Shown here in pieces: positions 11,826 through 23,500 of a DNA stretch of 64,000 bases. Under the pieces are notes generated by a model, which saw only the letters and a program-made list of their open reading frames with translations, was not told where the DNA came from and ran no database searches. This DNA comes from Cylindrobasidium torrendii FP15055 ss-10 (lineage: Eukaryota > Basidiomycota > Agaricomycetes > Agaricales > Physalacriaceae). Made by a program: the position numbers and the translations under genes. The first letter of the stretch is position 1. Each line of letters begins with the position of its first letter. The stretch covers positions 124,001 through 188,000 of the forward strand of contig KN880435.1 of the NCBI GenBank assembly GCA_000934385.1, in the 5' to 3' direction.

Positions 11826-12997
11826 TCAGCTACGAGCACGGAGAATGCCAATGGATACGCACAAGATATTGATCATGTCGAGCTCGAGGGAAAGTGATTC
11901 CGCAATGGCATCTCCACGAACACCACGTTGCTCAGCAATGCGGGCGTGTTGCAGAATCTTCTGGACGCTGAGAGAATGGTCAGGCTCGTAGGAAGCACTC
12001 GGAAAACATCGATGACATACTCATAGAGCACAAAGCCACTGAAGACAGCAAGGCCACCGTAAAGGGAAATGGACTCAGAGATGGCCAGACTGCGCATACC
12101 CATTGGCAAAATCATTGGCGCGAGGGACGCGCCAGCGACGACGAAGAGACCAGCGAGAAGTGGGCCACCCAGATAGAGGTACTGATCACTCCTGCGTCAA
12201 TGTCAGCGCTTGTCTAATTAGCAAAATGCCGTCTATAACGCACTTAGCTGTTGCTCCGACGTATGAAAGGGCACCAACGCTCATGCAAGTGTACAGGGCA
12301 GCACGTCCAAGAATGGCGGGTGCAAAGAAGTAGAGAGGGCTAAGAGTGACTGCCTGGCATGCATTGAATGCAAGCCAGAAGAGGTGCTTCTGGATTGGTT
12401 TGTCTGGGGAAGTGTAAATGGTGCCCATCATTGTCCCAATACCGCCGACCAAACCAACGCCAAGAACGACCCCTACAAAACGTCAGCGCAGATTCGGAGA
12501 GGGAGTGAGGTGGCCATACAAGGGTTGGCGGTCATGAGACGAAACGCGACACCAGAACGGAACATTTGGCGTGCGGCGAGCGCAGTGAGAACAAGACCAC
12601 CAGCAGTGTACTTGAACGTCTCATGTAGGAGTGCCTGTTCACCAGCAGTGTATCCATCCCGTGTTTCGCGATTCAAGAAGCCATTTACAACGACGGCGGT
12701 CCCAGCAAGGCCACCCTACGAAATGTAAGCAATGCCGTTTTGCGAGGATAACAAATAACGCACCAAGGTAAGAGCTGTTCGCTGCCAGGATGGTGTGCTG
12801 GCTTGCTGCCGAATCACATTAGGCTCTTGCATGTATGACCTCGAAAAGAGTCCATTCTTCTTGATGGCGGCCGTCCGCTGCTTGACGGCATCAAGGATGC
12901 GGCTTTGAGGACGAAGGCTACTGAACTGGCGCGTAGCGGGACGCGCAAACCCGGAGAATAAAGGACGCGTAGATGAGCCAAGACCGAGTCTGAGCAT
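11826..12997 (-). CDS. Mitochondrial Bax-inhibitor-1 family protein (GHITM/TMBIM5-like)
   Basis: Five exons, with the ATG at 12997. The N-terminus MLRLGLGSSTRPLFSG plus the following Arg/Ser-rich stretch is a mitochondrial presequence. About seven hydrophobic segments follow, for example YTAGGLVLTALAARQMF, WVVLGVGLVGGIGTMMG, LAGLFVVAGASLAPMIL and YGGLAVFSGFVLYD, ending in the helix LELDMINIFVRIVGIL. The YDVQKIL junction, formed by the last intron, matches the conserved YDTQ/D-x-x-K element of BI-1 proteins. In animals GHITM sits in the inner mitochondrial membrane and affects cristae structure and ion exchange. Length and topology fit the family. The start lies 370 bases from the divergent GNAT gene, so the two may share a promoter region. 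Confidence 0.78.
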
Positions 12998-13366
12998 GTT
13001 TATGGATGGATGGATGTAGGGAACCGCAGAAATTGGGTTTATAAGTGGATGATGGGTGAGGAAGAGTGACCTGGAAAGTTCGGAGGTGATCGCACGCATG
13101 ACGCACTGGCCGACGGCAGCCCCGGCCGAGCTGCCGCGACATACGGTAAATGAGGCTTGGTCAGCTACAATGACCATTGACCTTTGCTGACTTTGGACGC
13201 GGTCCTCAGACGAACAGCAATGAGCAGCAATTTTCTGCATTACATCCAATTTTCAATCTGGCTATCTCTTGTTTTGATCTGAGGCACGATGTAGTCGCTG
13301 AAACGTACCTTGGCCTGTAGTATTCTAACTCACAATCCGGTGACTCGACCAGCTATCTTTGCGACC

Positions 13367-14194
13367 ATGAGCTTCCCTCCACCCTTCGACTTCGACGAAA
13401 AGACAAACAGTCCATTCATTCGTCTAGCGAAACATCCAAACATCATCATTACACCACCTCGTATCTCAGACGCACCAGCTCTCATCGACCTGCTGAATGA
13501 CGGGCGCGTCGTAGAGTGGCTGAGCGGGCCTCCGTACCCGTACCTCCAAGGTGTGTCCAACTCACCCCCGTCGACAACGACCTTCAACTGACCGCGCTAC
13601 CAGAACACGCAGATTGGTTTTTAAACATGATTGTGGCGGATTCGAGCAAAGCCATCGAGCACTTACAGCAAAGTGACGCCAGCGACACACGCTTGATAGA
13701 GCAACTGCCCGTTAGGTATCTTCGCGAACTGAGAGAAGATGGAACCACTGTGTTGATTGGCGACATCTCAATTCATCGTTTACCAAAGGATGTAACCGCG
13801 TTGGGCCTCCCCGGCGCACAGGTCCAGGACGTCGAGACTCTGTACGCCGAAAATAATGCAAAGGAACTTGGAGATCCCACTATTTTATGGACCATAGGCT
13901 GTGTGTACCATGTTACGTGGCGGAACGAGACGCTGAACGTTCACAGATTTTTTGGCATCCACCCATCATGGTCAAGGGATTATGTCCGACGCGGTCAACA
14001 CCGTTATCAGTAAGTGGGCTGTGCCAAGGATGGGAGTCAAGCACATTGTTGCCCATACCTTTGATGGAAACGCAGGGAGCAGGAGGACATTGGAGAAGAA
14101 TGGCTTCGTCTATCGAGAGACCAGAAAGGACTACACAGAAGTCAAAGGCAAGATGAGGGACTACGTTATTCTAGATTTAGAAGCTTCGACTTGA
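13367..14194 (+). CDS. GNAT-family N-acetyltransferase
   Basis: Exons 13367-13550, 13604-13900 and 13947-14194 give about 242 residues. The N-terminal half contains IIITPPRISDAPALIDLLND, typical of RimJ/RimL-type acetyltransferases. The acetyl-CoA-binding part appears after the second splice: LASTHHGQGIMSDAVNTVIS, with a HHGQGIM pyrophosphate-binding loop close to the Q/RxxGxG/A rule, then VPRMGVKHIVAHTFDGNAGS and RRTLEKNGFVYRETRKDY. The enzyme would transfer acetyl to an amine substrate that is not identifiable here. The ATG at 13367 (ATGAGCTTCC) is preferred over upstream non-ATG codons. It is divergent to the Bax-inhibitor-family gene and followed closely by the Emi1-like gene on the same strand. 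Confidence 0.8.
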
Positions 14195-14320
14195 GACTGT
14201 GCCAAATAGTTTTCGTCAATAAATGTGGATTATCATTTGCACATAACCTCTGTACATAAGAACCTTGCAATAGAAGGAGATGATCGAAGTTGAGTATCAT
14301 TCCCTCTGCGACCCGCCATC

Positions 14321-14854
14321 ATGTCTGCCTCCGATGATACCCCCGAATACAAGAAACTAGTCGACCAGGAGGTAACCCGCCTGAAAGCAGTGCACCCCAC
14401 CTTCGACGATATCCCGTCATGTACCCGCCTATTCGACTTGGTTCTGTCCTGCCATAGTTCGTTCATTTCAACGGCGTGCTGTAACATGTTTCTCACATGC
14501 CCGAAGCTATACGGTCTCAAGTGAAGTCGTGGTATCGTTTTGGACATGGTCCAACAAGCTGCGGATACAAGATGGATGATTTCAAGTTCTGTATGGGAAT
14601 GAAGTCAATGGAGGCTGACGAACGCTACGACGCGTGGATCCAGAGGAAAGCGCGTTGGTGGGTTGACAGGAGACTGAATAAGAGCAGCGAGGATGTGTGG
14701 GAGATGCGAGAGTGCGTTTCCTGCTTTTTTCCATTTACGTTTCTGACTTGTGTGTTACAGGAAGCCTTGTCCATTCCCTCCCCCATTCTCGGACCAGGAA
14801 ATCCAGGATATACGCGCTATGAAGCACAAGGACGTGCGGAACGCCATTATGTGA
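14321..14854 (+). CDS. Emi1-like (DUF3128) small cysteine-motif protein
   Basis: Three exons (14321-14456, 14507-14711, 14761-14854) give 144 residues. The hallmark is a CX-spaced helical pair: FDLVLSCHTIRSQVKSWYRF, then a GxxxCGYKMDDFKFCMGMKS segment, matching the DUF3128/Emi1 pattern (FxxxxxC...Q...YYRxG...C...xxFxFC). A Trp/Pro-rich tail KPCPFPPPFSDQEIQ follows. Yeast Emi1 is needed for early meiotic induction and respiratory function; its biochemical activity is not established. The stop at 14854 is reached only after the last 49 nt intron. The family call rests on the motif spacing and is moderately sure. Confidence 0.68.
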
Positions 14855-15121
14855 CCAAGCTCCATCTTACCATACTCCTCATTTAATGCCACACCCCACT
14901 CGCTATATACGCTTCAAGGACCACGAGAACTCAGTCCCATGTCGCAACATATATTTGCTTGAAGAACTTGGGTACAAAATACGTATACAGGCGAGCAAGA
15001 CCAGCCGAAATCTTGTCAGAGTGCCGCCGAGCTTGTTCTTTCAGCTGTGTTCCGGAAAGGCAAGGTTATCCTGGACGTTGGTGTCAATCTATGCGCAACT
15101 CGGGTGGCAGTTTGGACACAC

Positions 15122-15412
15122 CTAGCTGCCCGGAGTGCTGGGCGTCGTCGGCATTTTCTCATCTTGCTCGCTGTCGGGTCTGACTATTTCGCCATTACTT
15201 GCATCCCATCGAGGTGAAGGCATGTTCCATGGTGCGTCTTCCGCTGCTGACGTGCGCGCTGGTGATGGGACCCTCAGCTCGCTGGGGTTCGTCGGCTTGC
15301 TCGAGAGCTTGAGCATGAATTTGGGCTTGGGTTGCGTTTGGGTAGGGCTGGGCAGAGCGTCGGTCTTCTCGTTGTCTTCGACGACCTTCGTCTTGCTTGA
15401 CATGCAACCCAT
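15122..15412 (-). CDS. Small MGC-type (dual-lipidated) Pro/Ser-rich protein
   Basis: Single-exon 96-residue frame with a true ATG at 15412 in good context. The N-terminus MGCMSSKTKVVEDN is a textbook N-myristoylation site (Gly2, Ser at position 6) with Cys3 available for palmitoylation, as in G-alpha subunits and many plasma-membrane-anchored signalling proteins. The remainder is low-complexity (TDALPSPTQTQPKPKF, SPARTSAAEDAPWN) and ends TPSTPGS. No known domain was recognised. It is convergent with the Emi1-like gene. A lipid anchor for a disordered adaptor is inferred from the N-terminus only; expression is unproven. Confidence 0.55.
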   Translation of the reverse strand: MGCMSSKTKVVEDNEKTDALPSPTQTQPKPKFMLKLSSKPTNPSELRVPSPARTSAAEDAPWNMPSPRWDASNGEIVRPDSEQDEKMPTTPSTPGS

Positions 15413-16443
15413 GGTTATCGGTGGAGGTATGCAAAGAGTGTCTAGCGGTCACATCAGTTCAGCTATCTATAACACAATGCAGCTTTGCTGGGCTCCCTTA
15501 CCGGTATAAAGAGTGTTGATTCCTCGAACAGGGCGAGGCCGTGGGGTAGTTTGGGGGTGGTGGTGGTGGTAGGAGATGAAAATCTATGTTTGACGCGTTG
15601 CAACAGGTCCTCTGTCTCTGGGTCGTCGCCAGGCCGTTTGATCTATTGATTTGATGATACAGGCCATTTGTCGGGTCGGGTTCTGTAAGTACGGGGCGTT
15701 CCTCTAGGGAATGTTCCTATGATGTGGTGGTCCGGTTCATTGTCCCAGACTAACGGAAGGACCAATGGTATTAATAATTGGCAGCCGACTGGACGATTGA
15801 AAGCAGCCTGAGGTGCAGGTGATTTCGGAAAAGCACTTATGTAAGGGAAACAATGCTTTCCGAAAAGAATGAGCAGGACGGGGATACCGGTGATCTCTCA
15901 GTTCAATGCTCCGAATCCAAGGACCAACACTACTCAGGTGCCTCAGATAAGCGTGCATGCACCGTAGTCAAGAGTTGGGACATCAGACTCTTACAATGAC
16001 AATGCTGCGCGCGATATCTTCCATTCGCATTACCTGCACATTGCTTTGAGGGCTTCGGTATAAGTGCTTCAACAACCAACACAGATCGTGGTATCAGTGT
16101 CTCGCATTCTGCCTAGGATTATGCATATAACTGCAGTTTCCCATACACCAATGATACGGAAACTTGAGAGTACATGCCCAGGGATTGGTCGTTGGGATGG
16201 ACCTATGTACATTATTGCAGGTCATAGGAAGTGGGTTTTGTGGGTTTGCATTCTATAGAGTGGACAGCAAGCATCTCGTCTGGACGGGCGTTTAACATTG
16301 ATGGTGTTCGACTGGGGATTGCTGTTTGACTTAAAGTGGGACTTCAATACCCAACTTGAAGTCGTCCGAAATTTGATCAACAATTTCAACAAGTCCTTCC
16401 ATAATGCCAAATAGTTTGTACAGTACATGTTCTCGTTCATCTT
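15413..16443. other. Intergenic, no gene seen
   Basis: About 1 kb upstream of the MGC-type gene and downstream of the purine nucleoside phosphorylase. It contains a GGTGGTGGTGGT run near 15555 and a TATAAAGAG near 15505 but no frame with recognisable conservation on either strand. Confidence 0.45.
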
Positions 16444-17618
16444 CTAGTCGATCATGTTCACGATGCGTTCTACAAGTTCCTTCATGACCTTGCCCTTGAG
16501 CGAACCGATTTCGAGAACCTCTTCGTGACAAACGGTCTGCTGTTCAGGCAGCACGACAGCTTCGCCAGCAAGCTGTAAAGAGTGTGAGCACTGATATCGC
16601 TATGCTACATGACCCCGTACCTCAGCAGCTACCTCTTCTTTGAGGCTCCTGTACTTCTCAGGGATGATGACTGGGTTGGTCACCAAGCTGAGTGCCATTA
16701 CCTCCAACCCTTCATGACGAGCGACGACAACTTCGGGGACAGTACTCATTCCCACGACATCTGCGCCCATACTACGAAGGAGGCGTCCTTCAGCTGGACT
16801 CTCATAAGTCGGTCCACTAACCCAGGCGTAAACGCCTTCCTCGAGGTCAGAAGGGGGGAGCTTCATCTCGTTTGCGGCTAGAAACGCAAGGCGTCGCAGG
16901 CGGGTTGAATATGCGTCTGAGACCGGAAGGAAGCGCTGATACTCTGGCGATATGAGAGGTCCAAAGAGAGGGTTCATGCCGGTCAAATTTGGAAGTGCAA
17001 GGTGGTCCTGGACAACCACGACTGTTGATCCTGGGGTTAACGATATTCAGGATGGGATGGACGGACGTACTGGTGCCAACGGGAAGATTAGGGTTAAGTG
17101 CCCCAGCGGCATTGGTGACTGGAAAAGATTAAACGACCAAACAAGTGAGATGCGGTGGACGCTACCAATGAGGTTCTTGACGCCAAGTTTGGCCATAATG
17201 CGCACTGGATATGTTGCAGTCGCGAGTTTGTGGCCTTCGTAAGCATGGAACTACTAAAGGCTCGTTACTTTGCAGTGAGGACCATGTCCAGGACGCCTTA
17301 CTCTACCAAGCATCGCTACAACTGGGATGCCATCACCAGCGCCAATAAAGCCAAATGCGAGAGAGCTCTTGTGTCCCGGCACTAGGATTCGATGGTGTGA
17401 GATCAATAGCATAGATGGAGACACTACTTACCTGTGCTCTGCCCAAACCCTGGAATGCTATCGTAGGGAACTAGGACAACATCGCGAAGGGCGTCGACGA
17501 GACCACTGAGACCAGAACCGCAGATAATTCCAACTTTTGGGGCGTGTAATTTCTCAGGGAGGACGCGGTGAAGGGCGTTGATGGTCGAAACGAACGGTAC
17601 GGGGTTGTCGAGCAGCAT
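16444..17618 (-). CDS. PNP1: Purine nucleoside phosphorylase
   Basis: Minus strand, six or so exons, stop at 16444-16446. The start is taken as ATG 17618 (MLLDNPVPFVSTINALHRVL); an in-frame ATG at 17678 is an alternative. Family signatures are clear: PKVGIICGSGLSGLVDAL phosphate-binding loop, VPGHKSSLAFGFIGAGDG, HKLATATYPVRIMAKLGV, VTNAAGALNPNLPVGTI, VQDHLALPNLTGMNPLFG, VYAWVSGPTYESPAEGRLL and MGADVVGMSTVPEVVVARHE. This is the trimeric PNP family, which splits inosine/guanosine with phosphate to the base and ribose-1-phosphate in the cytosol. Small introns interrupt the N-terminal third. It is divergent from SLY1 with only about 110 bases between start codons. Confidence 0.88.
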
Positions 17619-17730
17619 AGTCGAGGAGAAAGCAAAGAAAGGCGATAAGCAGCCGATCAGGGTCGCAGACGGTCGCATGTCAACGTGAGCCTCCCTCGCC
17701 TGGACATCCATTGGCACGCGTGAATTAGCG
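17619..17730. promoter_or_regulatory. Shared PNP1-SLY1 bidirectional promoter/leader
   Basis: Only 112 bases separate the preferred PNP start codon (17618, minus) from the SLY1 start codon (17731, plus); 52 bases if PNP starts at 17678. Both leaders and at least part of both core promoters must lie here or overlap the opposite gene's transcript. No TATA box is obvious. Confidence 0.5.
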
Positions 17731-20141
17731 ATGGCGTCGACGGGTATTAAGCAGGTGCGGTCCAATTCTGCATTGGACAACCGCCAGTATCATTGACAAT
17801 TTCAGGCCACGTCTTCGACGACGCTCCAGGAAGCGCAGACAAATGCACTGCTATCCTTGCTCAATCTCAATGCTACCCAAGATACGCCCGCTACGGCCAG
17901 GGCTGGATCAGGATTCAAAGCACCCACACCAGCGGGCCCTCCAGTATGGAAGATTCTCGTCCTCGACCACCAGACAAAGGACGTCCTTGCAACTGTCCTA
18001 CGTGTACAGGATCTTCGAGACGTAGGCGTTACGTTGCATGTGTAAGGTGAATCTGTTGTCCATCGAGCTTATGACTGAACGCTTTGTAGACAATTGCATT
18101 CCAACCGACCTCCACTCCCCGATGTTCCAGCAGTGTATTTCGTTTCCCCAACTCGCGCCAATATTGAGCGCATAGCAGAGGACCTAGAGAAGAACCTCTA
18201 CGAGTCCTTCCATCTCAACTTCAGCGACCCACTGCCGCGGTCCATGCTCGAGGATCTCGCAGCTGCTGTAGCGCGCGATGGTACTGAGGAACAAGTCAAG
18301 GAGGTGAGTGGTTTGACGAAACACCATCCACTGACTGACAGCGCGTAGGTGGTGGACCAGTACTTGTCCTTTATTGCACCTTCACCGTGTTTGTTCTCTT
18401 TACTACCTCCGCCACCAGTCGTCCCCGCCATACCCAACGCGCAGCCTCCCGCAACCGAGATTCCCGCATCAACATATGCCATCCTCAACTCTCCATCGTC
18501 CACAGAACAACAGATTGAGGCCGAAATTGAGCGTGTTGCCGCTGGTCTATTTAGCGCAATCGCAACTCTTGGTGGGCGAGATGCCGAACTGCTAAATGTG
18601 CAACTGACATGCTAATAGGCCATGTACCCTACATTCGCGCGCCGCGGGGGAACGCAGCTGAAATGGTCGCCAAAAAGCTGGAGGTCAAGATTCGTGATGC
18701 AGTCATTACGGCCTCTCGTTCTCATGGAACTCCATCTACCCTTTTTGCACAAGACACATCTGGTCTATCCAATCTGCAACGACCTCGTCAGTACATCGGT
18801 ACCCTGAAAACGATTTGAGTGTTGATGTACTTTAGTCCTCCTCATTCTCGACCGCAACATAGACATGGTATCGATGGTGTCCCATGGCTGGACATACCAA
18901 GCTCTCGTGTCAGATTGCTTGGAAATCAAGTTGAACCGTGTTGTCATACAAACGCCTCAAAAACGCTCCTACGACCTTGATGCAAAGGACTTCTTTTGGG
19001 CTCGGAATGCTGCAAATCCTTTCCCTCAGGTCGCCGAGGACATTGATGTCGAATTGAACAAGTACAAGCAGGATGCGGCGGAGATCACAAGAAGTACAGG
19101 CGTGAGCGATGTTAACGACATTTCGCAACTGTTAGTCTTGCCTTGCCGGTATTTGCGTGGGTGGACTAAGACGAAATCTGCAGGGACCTTTCTACGAATG
19201 CGGCGTATCTCAAAACTGCGATAACTCAATTACCGGAGCTCACTGCAAGAAAGGCCACGCTCGATTCTCACATGAATATTGCCACCGCCCTCCTCGAAGA
19301 AATAAAAAAGCGGGGCATGGATGAGCTATTCAGCACCGAGGAAGCAATCGGCAAGCAAAGCATGCAAACTATACTAGAGTTACTACACGCTCCTCGAGAA
19401 AATGGGCCCTTCACACCCGAAGACAAGCTTCGGCTGATTCTCGTGTTTTACTTGTCCTCGCCAGACAATGCTCTTACGAAGGACGACCTGGCAGAACTAG
19501 AAAAGGAGCTCAAAAATTCTGGTGCTGATGTGGCCGCCCTTGAGTATGTGAAGAGGACGCGAGAAATCTCGAAGATGACCCTGTCGGCGGCGTCAATGGG
19601 AAGTTCAACTCCTGTACCTGGACAAGCTCAAGGCGGCGAGTTGTTCAGAGGCTTCACCAGTGTATTCGGCAACCGCGTACGTCTGTCACCCGTTTCGAAT
19701 GGATGAGCATATTGATGATTTTCATAGTTAACCGACCGGTTACAAGCTGGTGGACTGGAGAACCTCATCTCGGGTGTCAAGAATTTTTTGCCCTCGAACA
19801 AGCTTCTCCCAGTTACGCGGTTGACTGAGGCACTCATGGACTCGTCTGCCGCATCAAACCAGTCGTTGCAAGAGACAGACGACTATATTTTCCTTGACCC
19901 ACGGGCGGCGCGCAACGCCAATGCTGGGATGCCAGGAGCCGGTGCTACTCGCGGCCGAAGGATGGCCTTTGCGGAGGGTATCGTGTTCATTGTCGGTGGT
20001 GCTGGGTATGTTGAATACGGCAATTTAGAGGAGTGGGCGAACAGGACAGGAAAGAGGGTCACATATGGTGGTACGGAGATTCTGGATCCTGAAAGCTTTG
20101 TTGGCATATTGCGCAATCTTGGGAAGGAGGGAGGTGTATGA
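17731..20141 (+). CDS. SLY1: SLY1, Sec1/Munc18-family ER-Golgi fusion factor
   Basis: The start is a 24-nt exon (17731-17754, MASTGIKQ) followed by intron 17755-17805; joined, it reads into [20 protein letters not shown]. No ATG exists in the next exon's frame, so the mini-exon is required. The rest shows SM-protein features: [93 protein letters not shown] and a final [19 protein letters not shown]1 binds the Sed5 syntaxin and promotes SNARE assembly at ER-Golgi membranes. About nine exons; length (roughly 640 residues) suits the family. Confidence 0.9.
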
Positions 20142-20567
20142 ACTGTTGGACATGGACTAGTGGTAGATTGTGGGTAGCTTTGGGTAGCCTTCATCGCTAT
20201 GGATGGAAATATAGCATGGCAGAGAGTACAATAGCGCATGGTGTCCATCTGAGTCCGTGCGCATAAGCACGACGGCTGCCATGACGATATCTAGGTCCAC
20301 GGACGCAAAAGGCATCAGCCCCACCGTTGGTGCAGGGGGTTGTAATTGGACGTATTCCTGCTTGTCAGAGACCTCCATCGTTTGGCGAGCCAAGCGCCGC
20401 GACAGCCGACCATCCACCCTGCACATCAGGAAGTTGTGACCGCCACCGCGTGCCTCGACGCGATCGAATTCTGCTGTTCCGGGCAAGGCAACTTTCTTCT
20501 GCCCACGACCACGACTTTAATGAACTCACGCTAATCCAGCGCCATCTCATCCTCTGGCATACGATAT
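20142..20567. other. Intergenic; minus-strand open frame of doubtful value
   Basis: Between SLY1 and the channel gene. A 109-codon minus-strand frame (20157-20486) opens with TTG, not ATG, and has no recognised domain. The right part is presumably the promoter of the channel gene, whose ATG lies at 20568. Confidence 0.35.
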
Positions 20568-23500
20568 ATGATACCTCACGAGCACGATATACAACCCAAA
20601 TCGCCGATGACCATCGAAGAACGACACTGGACAGAGACGCAGGGGACGACCAGCGCCTCATCTGCGGAGCCTTCAACCTTCTCCACTTCAGGAAATACAC
20701 CGTCTTCTTCATTCATTAGTGGCAATCCTAGCTCTATACCCGGAAACCCAACAAGCAGCTTTACGAATACATTTTCTTCCCTTTCTTCTTTCCCAACTAG
20801 CGCGTCAAGTACCATCTCGGGCTCTACGACATCCGGCACAGCAGCGTCCAGCACTAGCACACCAAGCTATGTCATCACCAACAATGTCTGTGCCGGTCAG
20901 GGCCTTGATGATGCGTCGGCTGGTCTCCTTGCCGCTATTGTGCTTCCCACAGTTGTTGGTCTATTGATATGGGTGCGTGGCCACTTCATGACCGTCACTA
21001 CACCTCTAAACCATCATCATATAGCTCATATTCGCTTTCGTACGCCCCAGATTTCGCCAAGTGTATGGTCTCCGCGAGTGGTTCCTTCCACAAGAGTGCG
21101 TCAATACTAACGTTATATTCATCATCATTTACTTACATCAACACCGATAGCGCGCGCCCGAAGCCTCTTGGAAGTGGATTCTTCGCATTTCTCACCCCTG
21201 CTGTCCCACTTGTTCCCAAATTGCCTGCAGACGTTTCTGACGCAGGAAGGTCAACAAGAAGGGACGCGGAGCTTTTCCCAGCGGACGAACAACTCTCGCA
21301 GCGCGCCATCTGGATATGCCTTCTTATTTGCCTTGGATGGACTATCCTCGGGCTTGCTGGAGCGCTACCGCTTTATCTTGTGAACACACCATGCCATGCC
21401 GACTACCCACAAACTCAATATGGGGGTGGGTACAATACACTCCAGGACCTGAGTCTGTCGCGAGTGCTACGGCAATTGCAGAACAACGACATCAGTACTG
21501 TCGGTCTGATACAGATGCTGAAGCGCGCCGCGGACGAGGGGGGTGGTTCTCAAGAGTCCAATTTCCGGACGCGTATCATCGTGCTCACCGTCTTTGCGTT
21601 GGTTCTGGCGTTGCTTCCTGCATTATGGAAGATCATAAAGGAGTTCAACCGCATGGCTGCATATAGGAAGCGATGGATTGAGGTCAAATGCGGAAACAGG
21701 GAGATGGGTTGGCTGAGCGCCTCGGATGCACCTGGTTTTGTGGGATGGGGGGAGAAGCGATTGAAGGATTACTTTATCAGCACTGGTCTGAGTACCTCTC
21801 TTGACGGTCCCAGAGGTCGCAGCCGGAGCGGCAGCAGACGCCAACGTAGCGCAGAGTCCGAACCTTTGAACGGCGAAGGCCAAGAGCCCGAAATCGACGT
21901 CGAAAGTTTGTTTTCTATCTGGTGCACTAATACCCCTTCTTTTGTGGCATCCTTAAGCTGACTACGACTCTCAGCGATACCGAGTACATCGCTGTGCTCA
22001 TAGAGGAACGTGACCAGATACTAGAGGACTTGGAGGTGGCGGAGACCCACTATATCAACTCATTCAGGCTAACGACGCCGGATCCTTCAATCGTGAGCTG
22101 GGAGCCTCCGACGCCTCATGATCCTAGCCGCCCGTATATCAGTCGTCCTCGCCCGCTTCGAGACATGGTAAGCTGCTGCGTTGCGACCCGGTACAACATC
22201 GCCTGACGTTACACAGCGTCGCAGGAAGAACTCGAACCCCGCGCTCGCGGCTTCCTCTCTGGCGTCTCCCACGTCTTTCGTGGCCCCTTCGCACTACTAC
22301 AAGATTCGTGGGGTGACGGGACTCACTGGTGGCCGACTCATAGACTCTAGGGAAGATCAGACATTGACGGAGACAATCAACTCCCGGGTCGTAGGCAGCC
22401 GCTTTCAAGAAGTTAACCGACGTTCTGCGTCTCACGACCCTTACCGCCTTGGTAGCTACCTACGTGTGGACTCGAGCGGTGACCTTGGACCTACTACCGT
22501 CTCGCGAGACCAGCTGTCTATACCAGACCCACGTCTCTACGGACCAAATCATGACCCTACTCTGCAAGAGCGCTCCCAAGACCGCCTCACACCTTTGGAT
22601 GAATCGGAGGAAGGGTGGATCGATGTCAGCAAAGAGTCGAACGACATTGGGAGTGACTTCAACGGACGCCCACCTTCAGCCTCTGCCTTCCGTCGGCGGC
22701 CCAAGGAATCCCCACAGCCTACACAGAAGCGGGAGACCTTCCCTTTCCGAGGTCGTGTTGACGAAGGTGGTAGCGAGGAAATTCCACCGCCCCACATGCG
22801 TCTACAACCTCATCAACCTTTCGTTCGACCCCAGGATGGCATCAACTATGATCACCTTGGGGACATTTATGGACGCATTACATTTTCGAGAAGCCAGCTG
22901 AAGACCATTAACTTGGAAATTGCGGATGCACAGAGCAAAGGATATCAGGCTCTGGCGAATGGTGAACGAATAAAGGGATGGCTCATGGTTGGGCGTGGGT
23001 TGCGGCATATCCCGCGTATTCAACTGGTAGAGGGCCGCGCGAAGGAAGACATTCGATGGGATGTGCTGCAGCATGAGCGAACGTCACTCGATTCCGCCGT
23101 GATGTGGGTATGTATCCTTGTCATAATACTTCTGCTTGGATGTGGCTGTAAGTTCAAGCACCCAGGTTTGTATACATACTAACATCTATCAGTGACTGCT
23201 GCCTCAGGATTGGCCCTTTCTGACGCTCCAGACTTTGCACACTACCTGCCATTTCTGGCACCCATACGCGATGCCGGAGATCTTGCTTCTGGAATTGCTA
23301 CGGTCCTAGTTCCTGCGCTCGCAGCTACAGTTTTCATTTGCCTTGCGCTCGGCGCTGTGAGATGTGAGTGATTAATATTCCTGTTTATACAGTCGTGCTC
23401 ACACAGTCTCGGCCTTTAGGGATTGCCAACGTTCGTGGTTCCGTATCGGTCTCGGGAGGCCATCTCCTTGTGTTCAAGTTGATCTTCGTAATTCTCACGG

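Noticed and set aside
20157..20486. 109-codon minus-strand frame upstream of the channel gene
   Set aside because: It opens with TTG, no upstream exon with ATG fits, and no domain is recognisable.
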